6,168 nt of DNA from Trichodesmium sp. MAG_R04 (GCA_023356515.1 JAKQYG010000254.1:1-6168), one strand, 5' to 3'. Positions 1-5,985 are shown, counted from the first letter of the stretch. Program-made: numbers and translations. The notes: generated from the sequence alone by a model not told the origin.

Positions 1-252
1 GAAATATTAGACATAAATTGATTGATATATTTAAAATTTCATGATGGTTAAATATTAATAGTATATCAATTTCCTCTCACGGGGTGACAAGTAAGCTTAA
101 TGGTAGATATAGTAATAATTAGATAGATTATTTATCTAGCCACTTTTTAGAATTGGGATGAGGAGAATTTTTTCAAATATTTTGTGGATGGTTTTGTCAA
201 TGATAGATTTTAGGTTAAACTATGATTCAGAATTGATTAAAAATTTTCATTG

Positions 253-1137
253 ATGCTAATGTTTCCTGACTTTTTGCCAAAATTAACTGCAAGTCTTACT
301 GAATCTACATCTATTGCTTTTGCTCAAAATATTAAGTCTCAATCAATTTTCACCCCTCTGACTTCTCAAGCAATTAATACAACTTTTTTATCCAAAGGTA
401 AGGGTAGTATTCCAATTTTATTACTGCATGGTTTTGATAGTTCTATTTTTGAATTTCGTCGCCTTTTAGGATTACTTGCTACTCAACATGAAACTTGGGC
501 AGTGGATTTATTGGGGTTTGGGTTTACGGATAGATTACCTAATCTAAAAGTTAATCCAGAAGCGATCGCTACTCATCTTTATTACTTCTGGAAAAGTTTA
601 ATTAATCAACCTGTGATTTTGGTGGGTGCTTCTATGGGAGGTGCTGTTGCTATTGATTTTACTATTACTTATCCAGAGGTTGTGAAAAAGCTGGTATTAA
701 TTGATAGTGCTGGAATAAAAAATAATCCGATTATTAGTAAGTTTATATTTCCTCCAATTGACTATTTGGCTACAGAATTTTTACGTCGTCCTCAGGTCCG
801 AGATAATATTATTCGTAGTGCTTATTTTGATAAAAGTTTTGCTAGTTTAGATGCTAATATTTGTGCTAGATTACATCTAGAAATGCCTGGTTGGAATCAA
901 GCTTTAATTTCTTTTACTAAAAGTGGTGGGTATGGTAATTGTCAACAAAAGTTACATTTAATTCAGCAGCAAACTTTGATTTTGTGGGGAGAAAATGATA
1001 ATATATTGGGTACTGGTGATGCTGATAAGTTTGAGAGGGCGATCGCTAATTCTCAACTGATTTGGATTTCTAGTTGCGGTCATGTTCCTCACTTGGAAAA
1101 ATCTCAACTTACTGCTAATTATATTCTTGATTTGTAA
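253..1137 (+). CDS. alpha/beta-fold hydrolase
   Basis: Probable soluble serine hydrolase of the alpha/beta-hydrolase superfamily; the substrate cannot be told. Numbering from the ATG at 253 (294 aa), the oxyanion-side motif HGF is at about residues 59-61, the strand-turn motif VDLLGFGFTDR at 84-94, and the nucleophile elbow GASMGG at 125-130 makes Ser127 the nucleophile. LWGENDNI supplies Asp249 and CGHVPHLE supplies His277, so the triad is complete in the usual order, with a helical cap region at about 155-235. Length is normal for the family and no disruption is seen. Three starts are possible: TTG at 250, ATG at 253 and ATG at 259. No Shine-Dalgarno sequence decides between them. From memory, cyanobacterial homologues begin close to FPDFLP, which favours 253 or 259. 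It is the only complete gene on the plus strand and has no operon partner in view. A tnpB relic lies about 120 bases downstream. Confidence 0.9.
   Translation: MLMFPDFLPKLTASLTESTSIAFAQNIKSQSIFTPLTSQAINTTFLSKGKGSIPILLLHGFDSSIFEFRRLLGLLATQHETWAVDLLGFGFTDRLPNLKVNPEAIATHLYYFWKSLINQPVILVGASMGGAVAIDFTITYPEVVKKLVLIDSAGIKNNPIISKFIFPPIDYLATEFLRRPQVRDNIIRSAYFDKSFASLDANICARLHLEMPGWNQALISFTKSGGYGNCQQKLHLIQQQTLILWGENDNILGTGDADKFERAIANSQLIWISSCGHVPHLEKSQLTANYILDL
562..569. repeat. HIP1 octamer GCGATCGC
   Basis: A perfect HIP1 palindrome inside the hydrolase gene. The motif is strongly over-represented in many cyanobacterial genomes, so it supports the taxonomic reading and has no assigned function here. 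Confidence 0.85.
1039..1046. repeat. HIP1 octamer GCGATCGC
   Basis: Second perfect HIP1 palindrome in the same gene. It sits in the same codon phase as the first (GCG ATC GCT, encoding Ala-Ile-Ala). Confidence 0.85.
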
Positions 1138-1203
1138 ACATTTGATGATACAGCAAATTCCAAGTATACAAAGCACAGGTATTAAAAATTAAATGTTCTC
1201 AGT

Positions 1204-1220
1204 GCAGGCATCTTGCCCGC
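1204..1220. repeat. small GC-rich intergenic hairpin
   Basis: GCAGGC (1204-1209), loop ATCTT, GCCCGC (1215-1220): a 6-bp stem with one A-C mismatch, standing out as GC-rich in an AT-rich spacer. Similar GCGGGC-ATCTT-GCCCGC type palindromes are, as I recall, common between genes of filamentous cyanobacteria; that is memory and was not searched here. It lacks a following T-run, so it is not a classic terminator for the hydrolase. Confidence 0.45.
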
Positions 1221-1256
1221 TGTAGGTGTAACTCATCAAGGTGAAATCCTTATTAG

Positions 1257-1448
1257 CCTCAACATTTTGAAATCATATATACTTCTAGTTATAAGAAAAC
1301 TTTCTCAACTCGTACTCATGTTTGTCCTAGCCGTCATGTCGAAATATGCCGTGACACTAACGCAGCACGAAACACCTTAATTCGCGGATTAGAAATAATA
1401 GGTATTGAGCGCAATTAAGGTACTGAAGGTAATTCAGAAACCTCCTAG
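1257..1448 (+). pseudogene. tnpB 3'-end remnant (RNA-guided nuclease TnpB)
   Basis: In the frame of position 1257 the translation contains KKTFSTRTHVCPS, then CRDTNAARNTLIRGLEIIGI, stop at 1416-1418, then GTEGNSETS. This is the C-terminal zinc-ribbon and RuvC-III region of TnpB, where intact proteins read roughly YTSQ-CSxCG-x-KK-LSTRTHxCPxCG-x-DRDxNAAxNI. The first CxxC pair appears deleted (YTSSYKK directly precedes TFSTRTH). In the second pair the last Cys is Arg (CPSR), and the first Asp of DRD is Cys (CRD). In-frame stops lie at 1254 and 1416. It is therefore a decayed fragment of roughly 60 codons with no activity expected. Homology-like residues fade after about 1448, although the sequence up to 1576 is probably the rest of the element. 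Confidence 0.75.
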
Positions 1449-1576
1449 CAATAGGAAACGCTTTGGGAAATAAGGCCTGTGCTAATGATGGGAACTCGAT
1501 TTAGTAAGCTGTGTCAATGAACAAAGAATCACTTTTTCTGAGAATCCCAGTGCCTTTAGGTCGGGAGGTATGTCAA
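1257..1576 (+). mobile_element. right-end fragment of an IS200/IS605-type element
   Basis: Remnant of a TnpB-carrying element: the degenerate 3' part of tnpB followed by a right end (RE). The RE contains an imperfect hairpin CCCAG (1546-1550), bulge TG, CC, loop TTTA, GG, TCGGG (1561-1565), then an 11-nt tail ending in TCAA at 1573-1576. TCAA is the right cleavage tetranucleotide known for the family member IS608. The same hairpin plan, bulge and tail length recur at 5797-5827, which supports the RE call. No left end is visible: there is no TTAC followed by a hairpin between 1138 and 1257, so the left part and tnpA are gone. Boundaries are good on the right and uncertain on the left. Confidence 0.7.
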
Positions 1577-1905
1577 CCCCGAACAAGGTAAATAAAGATA
1601 ATTTTTATACTACAAAGATCAATGAAAATTTTTCCGTTTATTGGCAACTTTTTTATGTTGTTTGCCTACTTACTTAACAGCTTTTAACCGATAGTCCTTC
1701 AGCGTCAGATTTGAAGGCCCATTTAATATTAACAACTAAGTACAGGAAACCATAATAATATGGTCAATCAATGGGACATTGGGTCTCATTGATTGACCGT
1801 CGATTCATCTCACACCATAATCTTTGATTTAACGTGAGGCTCCTCGACCATTTAGCTAAAAATTTTACTCCTACTTAATTTTTTCTATTATGAACTTCTA
1901 AGTTT
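1577..1905. other. gene-free stretch downstream of psbM
   Basis: I see no coding region here on either strand. Contents: the bases just right of the IS right end (1577 to about 1595, the position that would have served as guide for the relic's omega RNA), a weak 6-bp hairpin CCTTCA...TGAAGG near 1697-1718, and the strong hairpin 1760-1800. It is AT-rich and contains the 3' untranslated region of psbM, which ends at 1906 on the minus strand. Confidence 0.6.
1760..1800 (-). terminator. 18-bp hairpin downstream of psbM, possible terminator
   Basis: The arms 1762-1777 and 1783-1798 pair over 16 bp with a single G-T wobble (1774/1786) around the loop ATTGG. One more wobble and one A-T pair extend it to 1760-1800. 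It lies about 105 bases past the psbM stop in the direction of transcription. On the minus strand it is followed by ATATTATTATGG and not by a clean T-run, so it is a poor intrinsic terminator by the textbook rule. It may instead be an mRNA-stabilising 3' structure or a palindromic repeat. Confidence 0.4.
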
Positions 1906-2013
1906 TTAGCTTTGTGGACTATCGTTAGTTTGAATGTACAAAATGATTAAGAAAACGGCTGGCACAAATATGAACAAAATAGTTGCCACAAACCCTAAAT
2001 TATTAACTTCCAT
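1906..2013 (-). CDS. psbM: photosystem II reaction centre protein PsbM
   Basis: Thirty-five codons from ATG (2013-2011) to TAA (1908-1906). PsbM is a one-helix thylakoid membrane subunit located at the interface of the two photosystem II monomers, where it helps stabilise the dimer. The protein starts MEVNNLGFVATILFIFVPAV and continues FLIILYIQTNDSPQS. The N-terminal NNLGF, the hydrophobic segment at about residues 6-27 with its conserved Pro18, and the closing ILYIQT at 24-29 are the family's hallmarks, and the length is right. AAGG about 10 bases upstream of the ATG can act as ribosome binding site. The gene lies 43 bases after the ferredoxin stop on the same strand, so the two are likely one transcript. 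A reading frame on the opposite strand overlaps it but has no recognisable product. Confidence 0.95.
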   Translation of the reverse strand: MEVNNLGFVATILFIFVPAVFLIILYIQTNDSPQS

Positions 2014-2056
2014 GATTACCGACCTTGAATTTAAACACCATAGGATAACAATATCA

Positions 2057-2362
2057 TTATTTGCGTTTTGGTTTTGTTTTAACAACTACAGGACCATTAA
2101 CGAGGGTCTGACAAGCTAATCTATAATTGGGAGGCCTCTTTTTCAACTTTTTTTCTTCCACTGGAGTACGGGGTGAAAGATTATCACTACCTTCAGTAAT
2201 TTTTACTATACAAGAACCACATTGTCCATAGCCACCACAATTCATCATTTTGGCTGCAAAGGTATAAATGTCAATGCGATTTTCTAGGGCTTTGAGCCTT
2301 AAGTTGGCTCCATTGGCAGCAATTACTTCCTTATTTTCGTTTTCAAACTTAATATTGGCCAT
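2057..2362 (-). CDS. [2Fe-2S] ferredoxin
   Basis: Small soluble electron carrier of 101 aa with a beta-grasp [2Fe-2S] domain. The candidate cluster ligands are Cys42, Cys48, Cys51 and Cys84, i.e. C-x5-C-x2-C-x32-C in the context NCGGYGQCGSC and RLACQT. The photosynthetic plant-type ferredoxin (PetF) has C-x4-C-x2-C; the x5 spacing seen here is that of adrenodoxin/ISC-like ferredoxins. PetF-type acidity is also missing: the C-terminal quarter is strongly basic (KKLKKRPP and KTKPKRK). This argues against it being the main photosystem I acceptor and for a specialised partner. The start is ATG at 2362; no strong Shine-Dalgarno sequence precedes it. It sits directly upstream of psbM, which suggests expression with photosystem II genes, but the physiological partner is unknown. 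Confidence 0.92.
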   Translation of the reverse strand: MANIKFENENKEVIAANGANLRLKALENRIDIYTFAAKMMNCGGYGQCGSCIVKITEGSDNLSPRTPVEEKKLKKRPPNYRLACQTLVNGPVVVKTKPKRK

Positions 2363-2645
2363 AATTTAGTTATTAATTTATCGTAAATTTATGAAAAGTA
2401 TGTTAACTAATATTAAGGATTTTAGCTTACTGCCCTAATTTATACAAACTTATCTTTCCATCTTAAAATTTTGTAAAACAAAATGTAGTATATAATTGTA
2501 AGTCAAAAGTCACGGATTCAATGGATTTAGTGTCTTTCCATATCTTCCCATATTCTCGAGTAAATTTTATCATACCTAACCAAACTACATATTTCGATAC
2601 TACTTTTAATGTTATGGGTTAGCCTGGGGAATGCCAATTCTTCGT

Positions 2646-5297
2646 TTAAGGATTATCTGACAAATTCCTATTAGGAAGATTACTCACAGATCTTTGCAAT
2701 TCTGATAAAGAGCGATTATAATCAATAACTGCCGTTAAAAAATTATTCTCAGCCCTAGTCAAATCTGTTTCCTGCTGAATAACTTCTAACTGAGTTCCCA
2801 CACCTGCTTGAAATCGTAATCTCGCCAAACGTAAAGCTTCCTTCGCCTGTTCCACACCCAACTCAGCGGTTGAAATATTTTCAAAGCTAGCTTCCAAACT
2901 AAAGAAAGCTTCCTCAACTTCCCGGCGAATTTGATTTCTAAGTTCCTCAAACCTTGTTTCTGCAATCTCCCCATCTAGTAGACTTTGTCTAGCAGCAGCC
3001 TTTGCTGCACCACCATCAAAGAAATTCCATCTGAACCTTAATCCCATTGTATAACCATCAGCCCAACCCCTAGTTGCTTGCCAACTTTCGTCCTCAGTTA
3101 CTAATCCGGATACATTGTAGGTAGCAAATAAATTCAAGTTTGGTCTAACTGATGCAAGAGCTAGTTTACGCTGCTCATCACTTAAATCTCTTTGCACTAA
3201 CTGCTGTTCTAACTCGGCTCGGTTCTGAAAAGCTGCCACAATTGTTTCATCCAAAGATAGAAGCCAAGACCCCACTGGTTCAATTGGATCGGCAGCAGTC
3301 AAATTTATCAACTCATTAGCACTTAATATTTCTGCCAAACGACGTTGGGCAGTACGTTGATCTCGAAGCGAATTTGTCAGGTTTTGTTGTTCATTAGATA
3401 ATGTTACTTGAGCTTGCAATACATCAAATCTAGTTCCTACTCCTGCTCTTTCCAAAGCTTCCGCATCTTCAAAACTTTTGCGAGCATTTCTAACGGCAGC
3501 TTCTCCAATTCTCACTCGTCCATCTGCTTGTTGCAAATTATAGTAATTGTTTGATACATCCAAACGCAATCTCTCTGAAATCCTCTCTAGCTCTAATTCT
3601 CGTAAATGCATTTGTTCCTTAGCAATTCCAATCCTAGAAGAACGAGCTTTACCAAGACCAAGGTCATAATCAAATCGAAATATATTATCAAAAGTTGTGA
3701 GAAAGAAATTTGGAGTCACCTCAGTTCTCGTATTTCCTGTTACCCTAGCTAACCGTCGGTCACGGTTGACTCGTAAATCACCATTAGCACTTTCAGTACG
3801 TTGGATAGTTGATTCAAAAGTTAAACTAGGCCATAAAGTGGCTTGAGCTTCTCGTAAACCAGCTCTACTTCTTTCAACTTCTAGTTGAGAAATTTGGATT
3901 TCTGGACTATTGCGTCGGGCTAAATCAATAGCTTGGTCCAAAGTAATTGGTATTGTTTCTTTTATTTGTACTTGATCAGGAGTAGTAGGAAAGTATAGTG
4001 GATTGGAATTGGGTTCTATTTGAGAAGGAGGATTTGTTTGTAAGGTTCCGTTTGGTACTGGTGGAGGAAAACTTTCACTATTTTTTTGAGCAATAATCAA
4101 GCTACTATTATTTGATAAATGTTTTTGATTCTCAATCCTAGCTAAATTAGGAACAGTATTCATAGTTGAATTGGGATTGATATTTGTCATTACCTGAACA
4201 GAATTTTGCTGTTTTGAAGTATTGCCAAAACTCCGTGGACCCTGAATAGTTGATACTAGACTTTGATTGGTTCTAGCCGGTAATATAATTGGATAATTGT
4301 TACGTTTTTGCGGATTATTTAGTGCGGATGCCTGGGTTTCAATCTCTGATAAATCATTTATTGTTACCATTGCAGGAGCCTGATTTATATTGGTCATCAC
4401 TTGGTAAGAATTTCCTAGGATTGGATTCTTTTGAGATTTTGTTTTGAGATTAAGATTATTAGTTTTGTTTTGTTGATTCTGATTTTCTAGTGTTGATGAA
4501 CTTAGATTTTTCTGACTTTTTGCTATTTCAATTTGAGAGTTTTCTATTTTTGGGTTTGACTTTAGCAAGTCTAATAAAAATCTATTTGATTTGCCCAGAG
4601 AATCTACATTTTTTGACTCTAAGTTAACTTTTTCTGTTTCTTTATTTAAGAAGGTAGTTGACTGTTTAAAATTTGTTTCTACAGGAGGATTATTTTTTTT
4701 TTCTACATCAAAATTTCTTGAATTTGAATTTAGCAATTTTAATGAAATTATATTGAATTTGCCCAGAGAAGCTACATTTTTTGACTCTATACTAATTTTT
4801 TTACTTTTGTTAGTTACAAAACTATGATTAATATTTTGTTTAAACTGTAATTCTGAAGGAGATATATTTTCTCCTTTTATAGGAAACTTTAATTCTGCTA
4901 ATGACCTACTTTTATTTTTGTATATATCTTCAAAATTTTTTAATGTAGAAATTATCTCTTTATTAGGGTTTAATTCAAGTAATTGTTTATTGATATTGAC
5001 TTCTGAGTTTCTTTTTGATGAGACTTTTGTACCTGAAAAATTTGATTTGAACTTTTCTCGTAAACTACCTTGAGGTCTTAGTTGAGTAACTTTCTCCAAA
5101 GAGCCAATATCTAACTTTAATCTTTGAGGTTTTTTAATCTCAACAGATTGTATTTTGACCTTTTCTATATCTAAAATCGAATTTTCAGGAGTACCACTTT
5201 GGGGTTCTATAGGTAGTGGGGCTGAAAACCCCTGGCCTGAATTTGCAATAACTGCTCCAATTACTCCTACTGCCACAATATTATGAAAAACACTCAT
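2646..5297 (-). CDS. TolC-family outer membrane efflux protein with long N-terminal extension
   Basis: An 883-aa outer-membrane factor: the C-terminal half is a TolC-type channel that would join an inner-membrane transporter and adaptor for export of proteins, lipids or drugs. A hydrophobic signal sequence spans residues 7-18, with cleavage likely around 18-26. Residues 30-445 are low-complexity, rich in Asn, Ser, Lys, Gln, Pro and Ile, with two internal repeats. The OEP region begins near ITLDQAIDLARRNSPEI (451-467) and shows the two structural repeats expected, marked by GVGTRFDVLQAQ (619-630) and GVGTQLEVIQQ (832-842); LWPSLTFE (488-495) and ASVRPNLNLF (715-724) begin the beta-barrel strands. 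TolC proteins are usually about 450-550 aa, so the extension explains the length. No adaptor or ABC/RND partner is in the window. ATG at 5297 lacks a Shine-Dalgarno sequence, and the preceding codons would encode WKLIKKL (see findings). Some cyanobacterial TolC homologues carry N-terminal extensions, but I do not recognise this one. Confidence 0.93.
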   Translation of the reverse strand: MSVFHNIVAVGVIGAVIANSGQGFSAPLPIEPQSGTPENSILDIEKVKIQSVEIKKPQRLKLDIGSLEKVTQLRPQGSLREKFKSNFSGTKVSSKRNSEVNINKQLLELNPNKEIISTLKNFEDIYKNKSRSLAELKFPIKGENISPSELQFKQNINHSFVTNKSKKISIESKNVASLGKFNIISLKLLNSNSRNFDVEKKNNPPVETNFKQSTTFLNKETEKVNLESKNVDSLGKSNRFLLDLLKSNPKIENSQIEIAKSQKNLSSSTLENQNQQNKTNNLNLKTKSQKNPILGNSYQVMTNINQAPAMVTINDLSEIETQASALNNPQKRNNYPIILPARTNQSLVSTIQGPRSFGNTSKQQNSVQVMTNINPNSTMNTVPNLARIENQKHLSNNSSLIIAQKNSESFPPPVPNGTLQTNPPSQIEPNSNPLYFPTTPDQVQIKETIPITLDQAIDLARRNSPEIQISQLEVERSRAGLREAQATLWPSLTFESTIQRTESANGDLRVNRDRRLARVTGNTRTEVTPNFFLTTFDNIFRFDYDLGLGKARSSRIGIAKEQMHLRELELERISERLRLDVSNNYYNLQQADGRVRIGEAAVRNARKSFEDAEALERAGVGTRFDVLQAQVTLSNEQQNLTNSLRDQRTAQRRLAEILSANELINLTAADPIEPVGSWLLSLDETIVAAFQNRAELEQQLVQRDLSDEQRKLALASVRPNLNLFATYNVSGLVTEDESWQATRGWADGYTMGLRFRWNFFDGGAAKAAARQSLLDGEIAETRFEELRNQIRREVEEAFFSLEASFENISTAELGVEQAKEALRLARLRFQAGVGTQLEVIQQETDLTRAENNFLTAVIDYNRSLSELQRSVSNLPNRNLSDNP
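4176..4403 (-). repeat. QVMTNIN repeat in the TolC N-terminal extension
   Basis: QVMTNIN occurs at residues 299-305 (bases 4383-4403) and again at 368-374 (bases 4176-4196), a period of 69 residues. Weaker matches follow each copy: a TMN/AMV-like turn, then NDLSEIE versus PNLARIE, then LNN versus LSNN. This suggests an old duplication within the linker that has diverged. Confidence 0.6.
4591..4789 (-). repeat. 31-bp direct repeat, 168-bp period, in the TolC N-terminal extension
   Basis: Bases 4591-4621 and 4759-4789 are identical except at one position (4603 T versus 4771 G). At protein level the module reads KISIESKNVASLGKFN...LKLLNSN (168-192) and KVNLESKNVDSLGKSN...LDLLKSN (224-248), a period of exactly 56 residues. 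The near identity at DNA level, greater than the protein alone needs, indicates recent duplication or gene conversion. Confidence 0.85.
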
Positions 5298-5481
5298 TAA
5301 TTTTTTTATTAGTTTCCAAGTCCAACAAATATTTTGATATTCTTCCGACGTTACTGATTATATAAGGTTTTCACCTTAATTTTAAGCATATTTTTTCCTA
5401 AAGTCTCGTTATCTTGCTTCCTATCCATTTCCAGACAATTAGCTATAATCACTGCCTGAGCTTTATTTAGTAGATTATTTA

Positions 5482-5511
5482 TACATAAAATCTCTCTTAA
5501 ATGTATTTCAA
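5482..5511 (-). promoter_or_regulatory. candidate sigma-70-type promoter of the TolC gene
   Basis: On the minus strand TTGAAA (5511-5506) and TATGTA (5487-5482) are separated by 18 bases, about 185 bases upstream of the TolC start. The -35 box is good, the -10 box is only fair, and TATAAA a few bases further on is an alternative. The mobile element at 5574 lies about 60 bases upstream of the -35 box. The region is AT-rich, so a chance match is quite possible. Confidence 0.3.
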
Positions 5512-5573
5512 CTTGGCATAAAATTTAGTTACGGCCAGAAGTTAACTTTTGACTTTTAAATGCTGACTTTTAC

Positions 5574-5827
5574 CGAAAAATTGGGTTTAAGGCCTCGCCC
5601 TTCTAGGGCGACTTTTTAGTTGATTTTTTTTTCACAGGTTATGTCCTTGTTGCTTTTTAGTTCACAAGAAATATATTAGTCGCGGGTGGGCATACCGAGA
5701 CAAAAAACGGACAGAATGGCCAGCATAAGACTACCGCCAAAGTAGCAGCAACTTGCAAGATGTCAACCCACCGAGGGGCTACGGCTCAGTAGGAAACCCG
5801 GTGCCTGTAGGCCGGGGAGGATGTCAA
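5574..5827 (+). mobile_element. non-autonomous IS200/IS605-derived element (MITE/PATE-like)
   Basis: A 254-bp unit bounded by TTAC (5570-5573, left flank) and ending in TCAA (5824-5827), the cleavage tetranucleotides known for IS608. The left end holds an imperfect palindrome: AAG (5589-5591), bulge GCC, TCGCCCT (5595-5601), loop TCT, AGGGCGA (5605-5611), CTT (5612-5614). The right end holds CCCGG (5797-5801), bulge TG, CC, loop TGTA, GG, CCGGG (5812-5816), then an 11-nt tail. The right end matches the one at 1546-1576 in plan and largely in sequence. No transposase gene fits inside, so movement would need TnpA supplied in trans. There is no target duplication, as expected for this family. 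The right half is clearly more GC-rich than its surroundings. Excision in silico restores a plausible stop codon in the small gene on its right, which supports both edges. Confidence 0.65.
5684..5827 (+). ncRNA. possible omega-RNA/reRNA-like structured RNA
   Basis: Speculative. The right part of the element can form GGTGGG (5685-5690) with CCCACC (5767-5772), an internal CTAC/GTAG hairpin (5731-5734 / 5742-5745), an alternative GTAGC (5742-5746) with GCTAC (5778-5782) that would be a pseudoknot, and the right-end hairpin 5797-5816. In IS200/IS605 elements the TnpB guide RNA scaffold ends at the right end and takes its guide from the flank, here 5828 onward. No promoter or TnpB gene in the window confirms it. 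The fold was found by eye only. Confidence 0.3.
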
Positions 5828-5985
5828 TATAGCATCGCTGCTTCTTGAGGATAACTTAATTCCTCTATCGGAGCTGGTGCTACGAGGTCACCTGGTAAAA
5901 ATATACGAGCGCTGACTGCTACCATAGCAATTAAAAATATGATTACCACAATAAATGGAGCAATATATTGACGAAAAATTTGCAT
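5824..5985 (-). CDS. small single-helix membrane protein, function unknown
   Basis: A 53-aa protein starting MQIFRQYIAPFIVVIIF, with one transmembrane helix at about residues 8-30, then a Pro/Ala-rich, acidic tail (PGDLVAPAPIEEL). The Arg5 before the helix and the acidic tail after it suggest N-terminus in the cytoplasm. It resembles short conserved cyanobacterial membrane proteins, but I cannot name it. The frame stays open upstream to a GTG at 6033, but the ATG at 5985 places the helix in a normal position and is preferred; no clear ribosome binding site helps. The stop TGA (5826-5824) lies inside the mobile element's terminal TCAA. Before insertion the protein would have ended one residue earlier with TAG. 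The product is thus essentially intact, with an added Tyr53. Confidence 0.65.
   Translation of the reverse strand: MQIFRQYIAPFIVVIIFLIAMVAVSARIFLPGDLVAPAPIEELSYPQEAAMLY

Noticed and set aside
120..138. TAGATA...TATCTA hairpin upstream of the hydrolase
   Set aside because: Only six A/T-rich pairs; expected by chance in this base composition.
958..1176. 72-codon minus-strand frame over the hydrolase 3' end
   Set aside because: It overlaps the conserved Asp/His part of an intact hydrolase and has no recognisable content.
1138..1905. CRISPR array or tRNA in the gene-poor region
   Set aside because: No regularly spaced direct repeats and no cloverleaf or T-loop consensus could be found by eye.
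1934..2119. 61-codon plus-strand reading frame
   Set aside because: It lies antisense over psbM and the ferredoxin 3' end, which are both recognisable families; its own translation shows no domain.
2439..2464. Possible promoter (TATAAA with a weak TTTTAA upstream) ahead of the ferredoxin gene
   Set aside because: The spacer is AT-rich throughout and several equally weak boxes exist, so no specific one can be supported.
2501..2513. AGTCAAAAGTCAC, with similar TGACTTTT stretches near 5547-5572, considered as repeat or operator
   Set aside because: Simple AGTCAAAAGTC-type stretches are frequent filler between genes in cyanobacteria, as I recall; no symmetric or spaced arrangement is visible.
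2786..2974. 62-codon minus-strand frame within the TolC gene
   Set aside because: It is a shifted frame of the conserved TolC C-terminal region.
4591..4827. 78-codon plus-strand reading frame with repeats
   Set aside because: It is the reverse-strand image of the duplicated module in the TolC extension; the apparent repeat in it is inherited from that gene.
5684..5827. HEARO motif (IscB-associated RNA)
   Set aside because: The right-end hairpin matches that beside a tnpB relic, so a TnpB-type omega RNA is the more economical reading; no iscB gene follows.
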